Under the pieces are notes generated by a model. The model saw only the letters and a list, made by a program, of their open reading frames with translations, was not told the origin of the DNA and searched no databases. A DNA stretch of 64,000 nucleotides. It comes from Rotaria macrura (Eukaryota; Rotifera; Eurotatoria; Philodinida; Philodinidae). Below, one piece after another: positions 10,466-21,185 of the stretch (its first letter is position 1; every line of letters starts with the position of its first letter). The stretch covers positions 27,020-91,019 of the forward strand of contig OENT01000631.1 of NCBI GenBank assembly GCA_900239685.1, in the 5' to 3' direction. The position numbers and the translations under genes are program-made.

Positions 10466-13129
10466 ATGGCTTTCTTTCCTGGTAAGCTATTGATTCTTGT
10501 CATGGAAGATGATGAATACATATACATGATAATTTAGGAGCAACGAAAGATCAGATGCGTGCTGATCAGCTACTAAAACGACGTCAACAAGAACATGAAC
10601 AAATGGAAATTAAAAAGAAAAAGATCGAAGAAGAAAATCGGATGCAAGCTATTGAAGAAAAATTTAAAGCACATTACGATGCTGTGGAACAAATGTTAAA
10701 AACGGACACAGTTGGTCTAGTATCATTAGATGAAATGAAGAAAAAACAAGAGGAGATGATAAATGCTCGTGAACAGCAATTAGCCAGAGAAAAAGAAGCT
10801 AAACTTAATGAATCGATGAAGAATAAACTAAATAATCGAAAAGATGCAGGTGCGCATCAACGACCAAATAAATTATCATTTGCTGATGAATGGAGAGAAG
10901 AAGAAGAAGAACAAGAAGACGAAGAACAAGATAATGGTGAAGATAATGAAACCATCACAAAACAACAACCGAGCAAAAGTGAAGAGGTAGATTATTACGA
11001 CTATTATAACTGTGTATTACAGAAAGTTTCTATTGTATGTATTTCAGAAGATTCTGAAAGTATTTGAATTATTATTCGGTTTGAATTAGCAGAAGGCTAA
11101 TCTGTATAATCGTAATAGATGCAATATAATTGTTCTTATTGAACACGATTATCGAAGAGATTTTTCACATAACATTGCGAGTAAAAGTGGAAAACGTGTA
11201 GAAGCTGATATATTGCAGTTATATTACCATCACTGCTACAACCCAAGAGTGCAGAACACCTACGATAAAAACGAATGGAATTATTTTCAATCCTGACGTT
11301 ACACTATAGATATATCATACCGCCTTAGAACGGGATTTGTTTCAAATCTGTATATTGTAATATATCGCAAAGAATATTTGAAAATGACAACATGTTCAGC
11401 GACGTTACATAGATAAAGCAGCAGAATTTCTTGACCGATATTTTAAACGCTCACACTCACACCCTCTCCCATTTGTTTAATCGTTAGCTTTTCAATTTTT
11501 TCAATTGTTCTTTATTCGACATAAGTTGCAGAATACCCTGAATCTCATATATAGGTATCAAGCATTAACAAATAATTATCAAATTTATTTGTGACAGGTA
11601 GTAGTAATTCATTCGATTTTAAACATAGCTATACCGGTTTTGAACGATCAGGTTTCTTCTTCAAGAAAAAAATGGCAACGACCATTCTTCTTTCTCAGTC
11701 ATGATGCCATCGATCTATTTTCATTAATACTAGATTGTATGTAACTTGTTTAGACATGTTATTTTAGAAAACGTTGTAGCATTGGCGTGTACCAACTTTT
11801 AAAAGAATATGAGCAAGTTCTTTATGAACATGTTCAGTATTTGAAAGCGTTCATTAGAATCTCATGAATTAGATAATTCGGTCCAGTGTATCTGGTGTAG
11901 CTCGATGACTACTTGACAGTGCAAATAATTTTGCTAACGATACAACTTTCATGTTTGTAAGGCGACACTATTTTGAAATTCGAAATTAACGACAAGGTTC
12001 GTTTGTTAGTTCATTCAGATCTGTCAGAAACAAAAATTGCAAATCTTTCTCACAGTCTTTCTTAATCGAGAAGTACAAGTTCCGATGATATGGTCGCAAC
12101 ATAATTCCTCTCGACTTCCAATTTACAACGCAGTGTATTCTTGCAGGAGTTTTTCTGAGATAGCTTACTCTATAGAACTCAACTGCTATCGAAAGATCTT
12201 TGACCAAAAATAAACATTAAGTAACTATTGATGAGGTTATATTTTATATTTTTTTTGGGGTATACTTCTAGCCTATTACCAACGATGACAATTCGCTATC
12301 AAATGATGTACCAAAAAATGAAGATGTTGATAGTAACGATAGTACATCACAACAAGAACCAACACAGGCTGAACTAGATCGCCTTGTCGCTGCCATTAAA
12401 AAGAAACGTCTTGGAAAAAATCCAGGTACGAAAAAAATGTCTAAAAACCAAACAATTCGATAAGAAATTTTTTGTTTAGATGTTGATACAAGTTTTTTAC
12501 CAGATAAAGATCGGGAAGAAGAAGAACGAATATTACGTGAAAAACTTCGTCAAGAATGGGTTGAAAAACAACAAAAATTAAAAAACGAAGAAGTTGATCT
12601 TGTGTTTAGCTATTGGGATGGATCAGGACATCGTCGTTCTGTTCGAATTAAAAAACGTATCACAATACAAATGTTTCTTTCGAAAGCACTTGAAATTCTT
12701 CGTCGAGAGAATATGTTTAATGAATTAAAATCAGCATCAGTCGATCAACTTATATTCGTCAAAGATGATGTTATACTTCCACATCATTATTCTTTTTATG
12801 ATTTTATTGTAACACGTGCTCGTGGTCGTACAGGACTTTTATTTACATTCACAGAAGCGCTTAAACCAAATGCTATTGTTGAAGTACCAGCAACAGCCAC
12901 TACAACAATGACAACAACAGCTGCGACGAATATAAGTGATTCTACGGCATCATCATCAAATGATAATCAAGCATCAGGACCAACAACGTCTCATGCAGGA
13001 AAAATATGTTTACGTTCATGGTATGAACGAAATAAACATATTTTTCCTGCTTGTCGTTGGGAACCATACGACCCAGAGAAACGTTGGAGTGCACATGAGC
13101 AACCAAAAAATCGTTTTTGTGTTAAATAA
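10466..13129 (+). CDS. FAM50: FAM50/XAP5 family nuclear protein
   Basis: Four exons: 10466-10481, 10538-10986, 12272-12425 and 12480-13129, giving 422 aa. The N-terminus ([17 protein letters not shown]) runs into a long charged coiled coil with [20 protein letters not shown], which is diagnostic of FAM50A/B. An acidic Glu-rich linker follows (near residues 125-145), then [20 protein letters not shown] and [16 protein letters not shown]. The globular XAP5 domain comes last ([54 protein letters not shown]). The family is nuclear and linked to the spliceosome in vertebrates and to chromatin or circadian control in plants. A Thr/Ala-rich insert ([13 protein letters not shown] and following, near residues 345-375) interrupts the XAP5 domain where human FAM50A has a short acidic loop. 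The first exon holds only 16 coding bases. Intron 2 is 1285 bp, whereas the others are 54-56 nt. Confidence 0.95.
10987..12271 (+). other. large intron 2 of FAM50 (1285 bp)
   Basis: Donor GTAGATTA after GAAGAG and acceptor CTTCTAG before CCTATT. The frame is phase 0 on both sides. AT-rich with nothing recognised inside. Confidence 0.8.
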
Positions 13130-13247
13130 TATTTGTTTTTCTTGTATTCAATGTAATGGACTTCATTTTACTGTTAATATAAAAAAACAGAAAACTATCA
13201 AAGTCGTTTGATATTGTTTCTCATTGCCTTTATTTTTATCTATTTTG
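13130..13247. promoter_or_regulatory. 118-bp FAM50-AGA intergenic spacer
   Basis: Only 118 bp separate the FAM50 stop and the first in-frame ATG of AGA, on the same strand. The spacer must hold the FAM50 3' end and the AGA promoter, or else the two genes are co-transcribed. No clear AATAAA lies in it. It is T-rich before the AGA start. Confidence 0.5.
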
Positions 13248-15086
13248 ATGAGTGCAAATCGTCTTTGTCGGCTAATTTTGTTGGTTTGTTATGTAAAAAT
13301 GTCTACAACTGCACAAGGGTCGCCGACACCTATCGTTGTTAATACATGGCCGTTTATAAATGCAACAAGAAGTGCATTTGCTAAAATGCTGACACCCGGT
13401 GCTACATGTTTAGATGCTGTTGAAGTAGGATGTCGAACATGTGAAGAAGAACAATGTGATGGTAGTGTTGGATGGGGAAATCATCCTGCTGAAGATGGGG
13501 AAACAACATTGGATGCTCTCATTATGGAAGGACGTACAATGGCTGTTGGTGCTGTTGCTAAGTATATCGTACTATTTTTCTTAGATAAGATTTAAGATTC
13601 ATCATTGAAGTTTAATTTGATTAGCTTGTAATATGAACGAACATAGATCACGTCAAATGAGTAGTAAATCTATCTAGAGATTTACATGTTTTCTTTGATT
13701 CTAAATTCATTCAGATGAATATTCTATTTTATATAGATTCATCTATAATAGAACAAATATCTCCATAGTAATAAAAACGACAGTAGCTAATACACGACTG
13801 ACGGAAAATAGCATGAACTGAAAATAGAATAAAACTATAGACGTTCGATATTTTTGAAGTAATCAATGTGATATTGATGACAATAGTGTTATATTTCAAT
13901 ATTATTTCGATCACACTAGTATAGTTATGATAGATTACTATGAAACAAAAATCGCTCTTCGTGTTCCTTTTGAATCCCTTCAAGTTTTTTTTCTTCAATG
14001 TTTATCTCTACTGCGTTTCATTCTATACAGTTTGCATCGTATCAAAAATGCTATTGGTGTTGCTCGTGCTGTTTTACAATATTCGACACATTCGTTGATG
14101 GTTGGTGAAAGTGCAACGAAATTTGCAATTGAAATGGGTTTCAAAGAAGAAGATCTTCATAGCAATGCATCGATTGAAACATGGAATAGATGGAAAATGG
14201 AAAATTGTCAACCAAATTTTCGACGTAACGTACAACCAGACCCGAGTACAAGCTGTGGACCATACACACCTAAAATCAAATGCGGTAATAAAGAATTTTG
14301 TATACACATAGTTTTATTTTTGATAGGCACAATGTGACTGAAAGGTTAAAATACATAGGTAAGAAACATTCCGAACTCTGACAACCTGTTACGAGTATAG
14401 TTGATAAAATGTTACAGATCAAGTTAGTTATGCCCAGATTGCTTTTGAGTCGAACATTAGTAAGTCTATCACGGGAATCAACTCAATGAGATCATGTCGC
14501 ATACCAAAAACAATGGACGCCGTGTAATCACATTTGAAATCATATAATTAGAGACGCCGTCTTGCACAACCTAAGACTACGAGAACTGTGCTAACAATGT
14601 ATATTTTGTTCTCTAGACGGAAAGATTCAATCTCATAATCAATTACCAAGTGGAGAACATGATACAATTGGCATGATTGCTTTAGATTCAAATGGTAATA
14701 TGGCCGCCGGTGCTTCAACAAACGGTCTTCAATTTAAAATTCCAGGTCGTGTGGCCGACTCAGCAGTGATCGGCAGTGGTGCTTATGTTGATAATGAAGT
14801 TGGTGGTGCATGCGCTACTGGCGACGGTGATGTCATGCAGCGTTTTGTTCCTTCGTATCATGCTGTACAACTAATGCGACAAGGTGTTGCACCTGATGAG
14901 GCATGTCTAGATGCAATAAAACGCATTGCAAGATTTTATCCCAACTTTACTGGTGCTGTATTAGCCCTGGGCAAAGATGGTCGACACGGTGCTGCCTGTC
15001 ATGGTATTGATTCATTTCCATACTCTGTTATGCAACAAGGTTGGACAGATCCAACAGTTTTAGAGATTCCTTGTCTTAAACCATGA
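13248..15086 (+). CDS. AGA: aspartylglucosaminidase (glycosylasparaginase), lysosomal
   Basis: Three exons: 13248-13561, 14031-14284 and 14617-15086, giving 345 aa (human 346). It is an N-terminal-nucleophile hydrolase that cleaves the GlcNAc-Asn bond in the last steps of glycoprotein breakdown in lysosomes. A hydrophobic N-terminal segment ([13 protein letters not shown]) fits a signal peptide. The mature part opens with PIVVNTWPF and holds [25 protein letters not shown] and [14 protein letters not shown]. The autocleavage site and nucleophile lie at GEHD-TIGM, where Asp205/Thr206 by my count fall at the same positions as in the human precursor. The substrate-binding segments GRVADS and [18 protein letters not shown] follow, then [17 protein letters not shown]. 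All key residues appear intact. An earlier upstream start is not supported, because the first in-frame ATG lies just before the signal-like segment. Confidence 0.96.
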
Positions 15087-15501
15087 TTGAATTTCTTTTT
15101 TCTGTGTGTTTTTAATTTTATTGTTGATCAATGATGAGATATATTTGTTGGTAATTTTTCTTTTCTAGTAACATGTTATCTTCTTTCGTTTCTTCTTTCG
15201 TGCTGCTTTCTTTCTATATTCGTTCTTTTGGTGATTTGGCATTGTTCTTGTCCTTCATCTTCTGGTTGCGTGTTTCTTCAAGGTCAATTCATAATATAAA
15301 CAATGACCTGAATATTTTTATTGCGTAATTGTCTATTACGCAGTATTATTTCTTTTGGGCACTTTATATATGTTCGATATATAAAAGATAGATAAATTTG
15401 TTAGTTTATATACAATTCTATCGTTAGGAATCGTTTTAGTAATTTGTTCTTGTCGTTATTTCAAAACGTGAAATAATCATACATAAGGACTTCACTCTTA
15501 T
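15087..15501. other. AGA-RCC1L intergenic region
   Basis: 415 bp between the AGA stop and the first ATG of RCC1L on the same strand. T-rich 3' UTR-like sequence with no coding frame. An acceptor-like TTCATTCCAG shortly after the RCC1L ATG raises the possibility of a different first exon. Confidence 0.6.
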
Positions 15502-18444
15502 ATGAAGGACAAATCTACAATATTAAGTAATTTTTTTCTACAACATACTTTATTCATTCCAGATAGAATGAATACTATTCAACAACCTTTAAAGATTTGT
15601 GTTAATTGCAATAAAAACCTATTTTTACGTCATATAAACATAAATATAATAAATTCAAAAAAAACACCAGTACCAACAGTAAGTTTTGTTGGTCAACGTT
15701 CACGACTCTATCCGTCTATCTATTGCTGGGGTTATATTGGAACAGGAGCATTAGGTGTGTTTGATTTTGTTAATAAACAACCAGATCCAAAACGTACTGA
15801 CTCAACGCAGCAAACTCGACTTCGTCGTGCAATTCCTTATCGACATCCTTTTTCATATGAACATCAAATAAAGATAAGTCGCATAGCATGTGGCAACGGT
15901 TTTACATTGTTTTCATCGAATACATTAAAATATGATAAGTTATGGGCATGCGGCTTAAATACAGATAGTCAATTGACATTTTTTAAAGATCGTAATCATC
16001 CGAAGGGATTCGGTGATTACGTTATTGTACCAAAAGTTATACACTTACCGATCAAGCATCCAAGATCAACAAGAATTATACAAATAGCAGCTGGCAGGGC
16101 ACATTCGATTGTGTTAACAGATAAGTCAAGTTAGTAGAATGAATACATTTCTTCACTTGTAATCATAGTACACATACAATACTCTAGTGATAGAAAATAT
16201 TTGCTCAGATGAGCATCAATCTTGAGAAAATTTGAGATATTTAGATAGAAAAAGATTTCTTTGATGTGTAGCTTTCCAGGAGTGAAAAAAAATAGAATGT
16301 GAGCATACGAAGAATGATGTGTGTCGAAGGCCGATAAAGATTGGTCCCATCAACACTCGATACTGCTCACTTATTCTGCTTTTGACACAACTTCATTGGC
16401 AGATTATATGTGTTTCAATAGCGTAATCCCCCCCCCCCCGCACTTTATAGCAAATATCTCCGATAGAGTCGATATGAAAAATGTTTTAAACGCCCCTCCA
16501 ATTTTACAAAACTTTTGTAAAACTTTATTGGTATGTTAATCGTAAAACCAGTCTTGTTTTATTTTCTTATTTTCCAGCGTAAAAATCTCGACATTTTCTG
16601 GAAAGTTGCTTCAAAAGCTCCTAAAAGAGTCCCTGAAATTCTTCGAAAGGACAACGGGCGATAAGACCTTTGCTTGTCTACAATATTTTTCCAACAGATT
16701 TTCATATTCTCAATCAAAGTTACAGTCTATCTCTAGTGATATATAATTCGATGGAATTAGAGAAAAGCAGTTTTTGTTAGTTCTGGGTTGCACCTAAGTG
16801 GTACAAGACAGATGAAAAAAAAGTTATTTTTCGGCAGAAAAAAATTCATCACTCTACTCAGAATTGTACGCTGATTGAGACTATGTAAGTCTGTTTGAAA
16901 AGTTTCGTTGGCACGAATTGGCCGAGTGACCACTTGTTTTTTTCACATCTAAACACACTGAAACAATTTAGGACATAATAGAAACCCCCTAGGATTTCTA
17001 TAATGGTGGGAGGGGGGAGGGCTTACAGCATGATTTGAGGATGGCAGTGACTCTATTCGCAATGGAAGAGAAAAATCTAGACACGTACGTTTTGTTTTTG
17101 TAGACTCATCATGAGGTATGTAAGCCGAACAACTGTACCACTGTCAAATCATCAATTAGAATAACTAGGTTTCCGAGTGTTCGAAATACTTATAATCCAT
17201 GTTCATCATTTTTGAAAATATGTTTCTTATGGTCAAATGTTCTCTTATGTTATTTTTCTCTTTTCGACTCCGAAATTTTACGAAATTAACAAACATGTTT
17301 TCCATTCAACCGATGATGCTGATCAACTGATGAGTTTAGACGTCCAGAGTCGTATAACAAAGAATACTAAACTTAACCGTCTATTATCACAACATGCTCT
17401 ATTTTAACATGAATTTTTATATCATCTCAAAAAGGAGCATGTCATAAAATTTCATGACGATCGATACATGCTAGAAATTCGTCAAAGCTTGTCTTATTCA
17501 TGTTAAATCTTTTATTAACAGAATATGGCAATCAAAAATATCAAATCATGTTTGCTCTTCGAAAAACAGAATCTTTTTGTTATTTTTCAGGTCTCTTCTC
17601 ATTTGGAAATAATTCATTTGGTCAATGTGCTCGTCAAATAGTACCCGATGAAGTTTATAAGAATAGTATGCTGATTCATTCATTTAATATTGACTTAGAA
17701 GAAAACGATGATAAAATAATTGATGTTATTTGCGGTCAAGATCACAGTTTATTCTTAAGTGAGAAAGGTCGTGTTTATGCTTGTGGTTTAAACACTGATG
17801 GGCAATTAGGTATTGGCCATTATAATTGTGTAATAAGACCAGAACGAGTTCGTGGTGAAATTGAAAATGAACATATAGTGCAAATAGCATCAAAGGGTGA
17901 TTCCATACTAGCTCTGAATAAATCGGGGGATGTATTTGGTTGGGGTAATAATGAATATCGTCAATTAGGAATAATGAATGATCCAATCGATTCGCCAAGA
18001 TCATTACAATGTGATCAACCCCGGCATCTTCGTTTTCGTGATGGATCTACATTGAAAGATATTAAATGTGTAGCTGCTGGTGGTTCTCTATGTTCAGCTG
18101 TCGATCGACAAGGTAGATTATATATGTGGGGTTTTGGTTTACTTGGTTTTGGTCCGAAACATACTACAATCGACATACCACAACAAATACCTATGGAATT
18201 GTTTGGACAAAATGAATTCAATCGTGATGTTAAAATCGATCGTGTTACATGTGGTTTACTTAGTACAGCTGCAATAACAAATAATGGAGAATTATTTATG
18301 TGGGGGAAAAATCGATTTGGAGCATTAGGTGTTGAATTCGACGAAGATGCACCAATGCCAATGCGTGTTTTTGTGCCGGCTCGTGTTAATTCTATAGCAC
18401 TTGGGCCTGATCATACATTTGTTTTATGTAAAGGATATGTATAA
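15502..18444 (+). CDS. RCC1L: RCC1-like G exchanging factor-like protein, mitochondrial (RCC1L/WBSCR16)
   Basis: Two exons, 15502-16129 and 17591-18444, encode up to 493 aa of RCC1-type beta-propeller. Blocks matching human RCC1L in order are ISRIACGNGFTLFSS, LWACGLNTDSQL, IIQIAAGRAHSIVLTDK, LFSFGNNSFGQCARQIV, VICGQDHSLFLSEKGRVYAC, DGQLGIGHYN, DVFGWGNNEYRQLG, LYMWGFGLLGFGP, MELFGQNEFN and ELFMWGKNRFGALG. The intron is phase 1: the codon AGT is split and restores TDKSSLFSFG. In vertebrates the protein works in mitochondria in mitoribosome assembly and as an exchange factor for the fusion GTPase OPA1. The start is uncertain. MKDKSTIL at 15502 is the first ATG, but MNTIQQPLKICVNCNKN at 15568, which is basic and poor in acidic residues, would be a reasonable mitochondrial presequence and follows an acceptor-like site. 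Confidence 0.93.
16130..17590 (+). other. large intron of RCC1L (1461 bp)
   Basis: Donor GTTAGT, acceptor TTTTTCAG. It holds a 12-base C run at 16428-16439 and a G-rich block at about 17006-17021, both unusual in this AT-rich DNA. No coding potential recognised. Confidence 0.8.
16428..16439. repeat. (C)12 homopolymer
   Basis: Twelve consecutive C within the RCC1L intron, in a background of about 30% GC. Confidence 0.95.
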
Positions 18445-18449
18445 TTTCA

Positions 18450-18455
18450 AATAAA
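18450..18455 (+). terminator. polyadenylation signal AATAAA of RCC1L
   Basis: A canonical AATAAA begins five bases after the RCC1L stop codon, which would give a very short 3' UTR. Confidence 0.55.
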
Positions 18456-20701
18456 ACTATGAAATTCCAGTTTGATTTTTCAATGAACATTTCATTTACA
18501 TTCATTTGTCAAGCATCGAACAAACGGATCCTGCAATACATCTTACGTGAGAAAATTTCTCTATCCGTGTCAGTCAAACATAAGATGTGATTTCTGCAAA
18601 AGGGCACCACGCTCGAATAATACATGCATGATAGTTAATCGAGAAAATTTTGTTCTCATGAATAGAATTCAATTTTAAAGATGTCATGAACATACTCTTG
18701 AAGACACCAAAATACTTCCTCTAGAATTCCATGAAACTGAAATAGATTGGCGTGCATTTTTATGTCAATCAGAAATCAAACATTGAACAACTGTTATTTT
18801 TTCCGGCAGAATCGAATAATCTAAAATCATTATTTTGTAATGTCCTGTCAATTTCCTTGTTTATTACATGAAAAAAAATATTTGACGATACATTACATAT
18901 GAAATCTACATCAGATAAGAACTGTCCGCCTACTTCATCGGTGTGAAAGAAATCTGATTTAGAATGAGCAGGATGACTTTTTTAGTGTCTGCAATGTTTC
19001 AATCAAAAAATTTAATAAAATTTATATTTACTATATCTAAAATACTTACAGGAAACGAGAGAAAAATTAACAATCAATATAGTCAAGTAAGAACGTTTCA
19101 TAATAAAAGAATCTCAAATTGCTTTTATTGTTCATCATATATATATATATATATTTACAATTTGATTCTTGGACTTAGAAAGTGAAGAGAGACGCAGGAG
19201 AGTATTAGCTTTTACAACTTAAATACTTGAAAATTAGAGAATATATTTTATAAAGTGTTGATTGATTGAAACCACGATAAGTACTCAACTTAAGATATGA
19301 GAAAAAAAGTACATTATGAATGCTAATTAAACTATATTCTGACGATTATTACTAACAATCGTTCGTTCAGTTTATCGATCGAAATCCTATCGAAAATTTA
19401 CAGCAGTCATAAAGTATCATAGTCACAGACATATTATTATCAAGGAATCAACTCTTATTTATAATCAGAACGTAAATAGAAAATGACGTCAATCAAAATA
19501 ACCAAATAGCAAGATACTTAATCATATCGAATTATTTTCTTTTGTCGTTTGAGAATCTGGTTTACAAATGTTCTGTTTATGCAACATAAGATTTTATAGG
19601 AATAAGCTCATTTGTTTTCTCTGACGTATTCAATTGTCTTGATTCTAAAATATAAACCATATCATAATTGATTCTCTTTTTTTGTCTATCAATAGAACTT
19701 ATTTTGTTTGATAATGAAGTCAAAATGTTTCATCTAAGAACAAGATTAGATTAACAGGAACGAGAGCTTTTATTTTTAATGATCAGATATCGCCTTGGTT
19801 TTATTATTCTTACTTACTAAGAGATAAGCATTCATGACTTTTTCATTTGAAAAAAAAGGAAATAATGGAAAACAGCACGAAATCGAGTATCAGAATATAA
19901 GAAGGATTCTCAAAATATCTTTCTGTTCTTTGAAGAACTACAATTGGGATAAATGTATTTTAACGAGCAAGTTATGTATAGAAGACCTTGCGAAAATTTC
20001 AAAAACGACGGTTTCTCAAGAATTTCCTGCATGAAGTAAGACATAGTAAATCTATGTTAATCTTCTTTGACTTGTTCAACTTTTGCTTACTATATTATTT
20101 ATTGCATATTTAGTCACATAAAAACAAACTCTTTTTTTTTTCCATAGACTGATTTTCTATTAACGAACATATTGATATCAAAATATTTGTCACAATTCAT
20201 AATAAGGAAATCAAATTCTTTGCATTTGTTCTATGTATTCTCTATTTTTTTTTAAACTTCCCGCTTGATTGATACCATAACATCACAATAATGCTTCATG
20301 ATTATTTAAGCAGACAACAACAATAACATCATCAATTATCGTCATGTTAAATAAACACGTCAACTTCTATTTCGCATCTAAATTGATGAACAGGAACATA
20401 AACATTGTAATTAAAAAGAGTCCTAGAATGTTTTGGTGAGAAACGTCGCCTTCCTTATATTATTATTTTTTTATCGGCAGCACTTTTTACATTTCCTTTT
20501 TTTTCAGAATCTAGAAGTTTGTAAAAATCTTTTCTCTCGTTTTTTCTCCTCTCATTCGTGCTCGCCTACATATTCGGCTATAAAAGAAGAAACAAAGTCG
20601 GTTTTAAGTATTTCTCATTAGTTCATCCAACATATGAACGTATTAACTTCTTTTTTCTATTTCTTCTTCAGATATTGCAAGCTTTCTTGATCTCCTACAG
20701 A
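18456..20701. other. intergenic region, RCC1L to secreted peptide gene
   Basis: About 2.2 kb, AT-rich, including a short AT microsatellite near 19138-19155. A T/C-rich tract runs from about 20450 to the ATG at 20702 and may be 5' UTR. No gene recognised. Confidence 0.5.
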
Positions 20702-21178
20702 ATGATTGCCTTATTGAACGATATCCGTTGTATTTTACTTTTCATTGCTCTTTTTCAATCTGTATCTCTTTATAAAATCGATTCGCTTGATGACAATGTA
20801 AGTTATTTTATATTTTTCTCTCATTCATCATTGTTCTATATGTAATTGTTTTTCAAGCATGCCGATTTATCAAGTTCATTTCTCAAACAAAACTTAAATC
20901 TACCGTTGCAAAATACACATAATGGATATGAAGATATTATTATGAATGCAATTAATGAGAACATCAAGGATAATATCGAAGGATGGAAATCAACATCGAA
21001 GCGTTCAGTTGTACCTATTGGATTAGCACAGAGTACACAACGTCGTAACAGTCGCCCACATTGGAATCCGTTAGTAGCAGCTTATAAGCGTTGTGGTGAA
21101 TTCTTATCGAATGAAAAACGTGAGAATTGTTTCAAAGAAGCCGTTCAAATGCTCTTTGTGCATAAACTGAGAAAATAA
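20702..21178 (+). CDS. putative secreted prepropeptide (neuropeptide/hormone-like), no known family
   Basis: Two exons, 20702-20797 and 20858-21178, joined by a 60-nt GTAAGT...TTTCAAG phase-0 intron, encode 138 aa. Residues 1-22 form a signal peptide (a basic start, then CILLFIALFQSVSLY). The body has four dibasic sites of the kind cut by prohormone convertases (KR at 80-81, RR at 94-95, KR at 109-110, KR at 119-120) and ends in basic residues (RK at 137-138). Predicted products are SVVPIGLAQSTQ, NSRPHWNPLVAAY, and a C-terminal peptide with two Cys (111 and 123) that could form a disulphide ring. No Gly precedes a dibasic site, so C-terminal amidation is not indicated. I do not recognise a family, and the peptide-hormone reading is inference from architecture. 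A polyadenylation signal directly follows the stop, which supports a real transcript end. Confidence 0.6.
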
Positions 21179-21179
21179 T

Positions 21180-21185
21180 AATAAA
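21180..21185 (+). terminator. polyadenylation signal AATAAA of peptide gene
   Basis: AATAAA starts two bases after the stop codon of the peptide-precursor gene. Confidence 0.5.
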
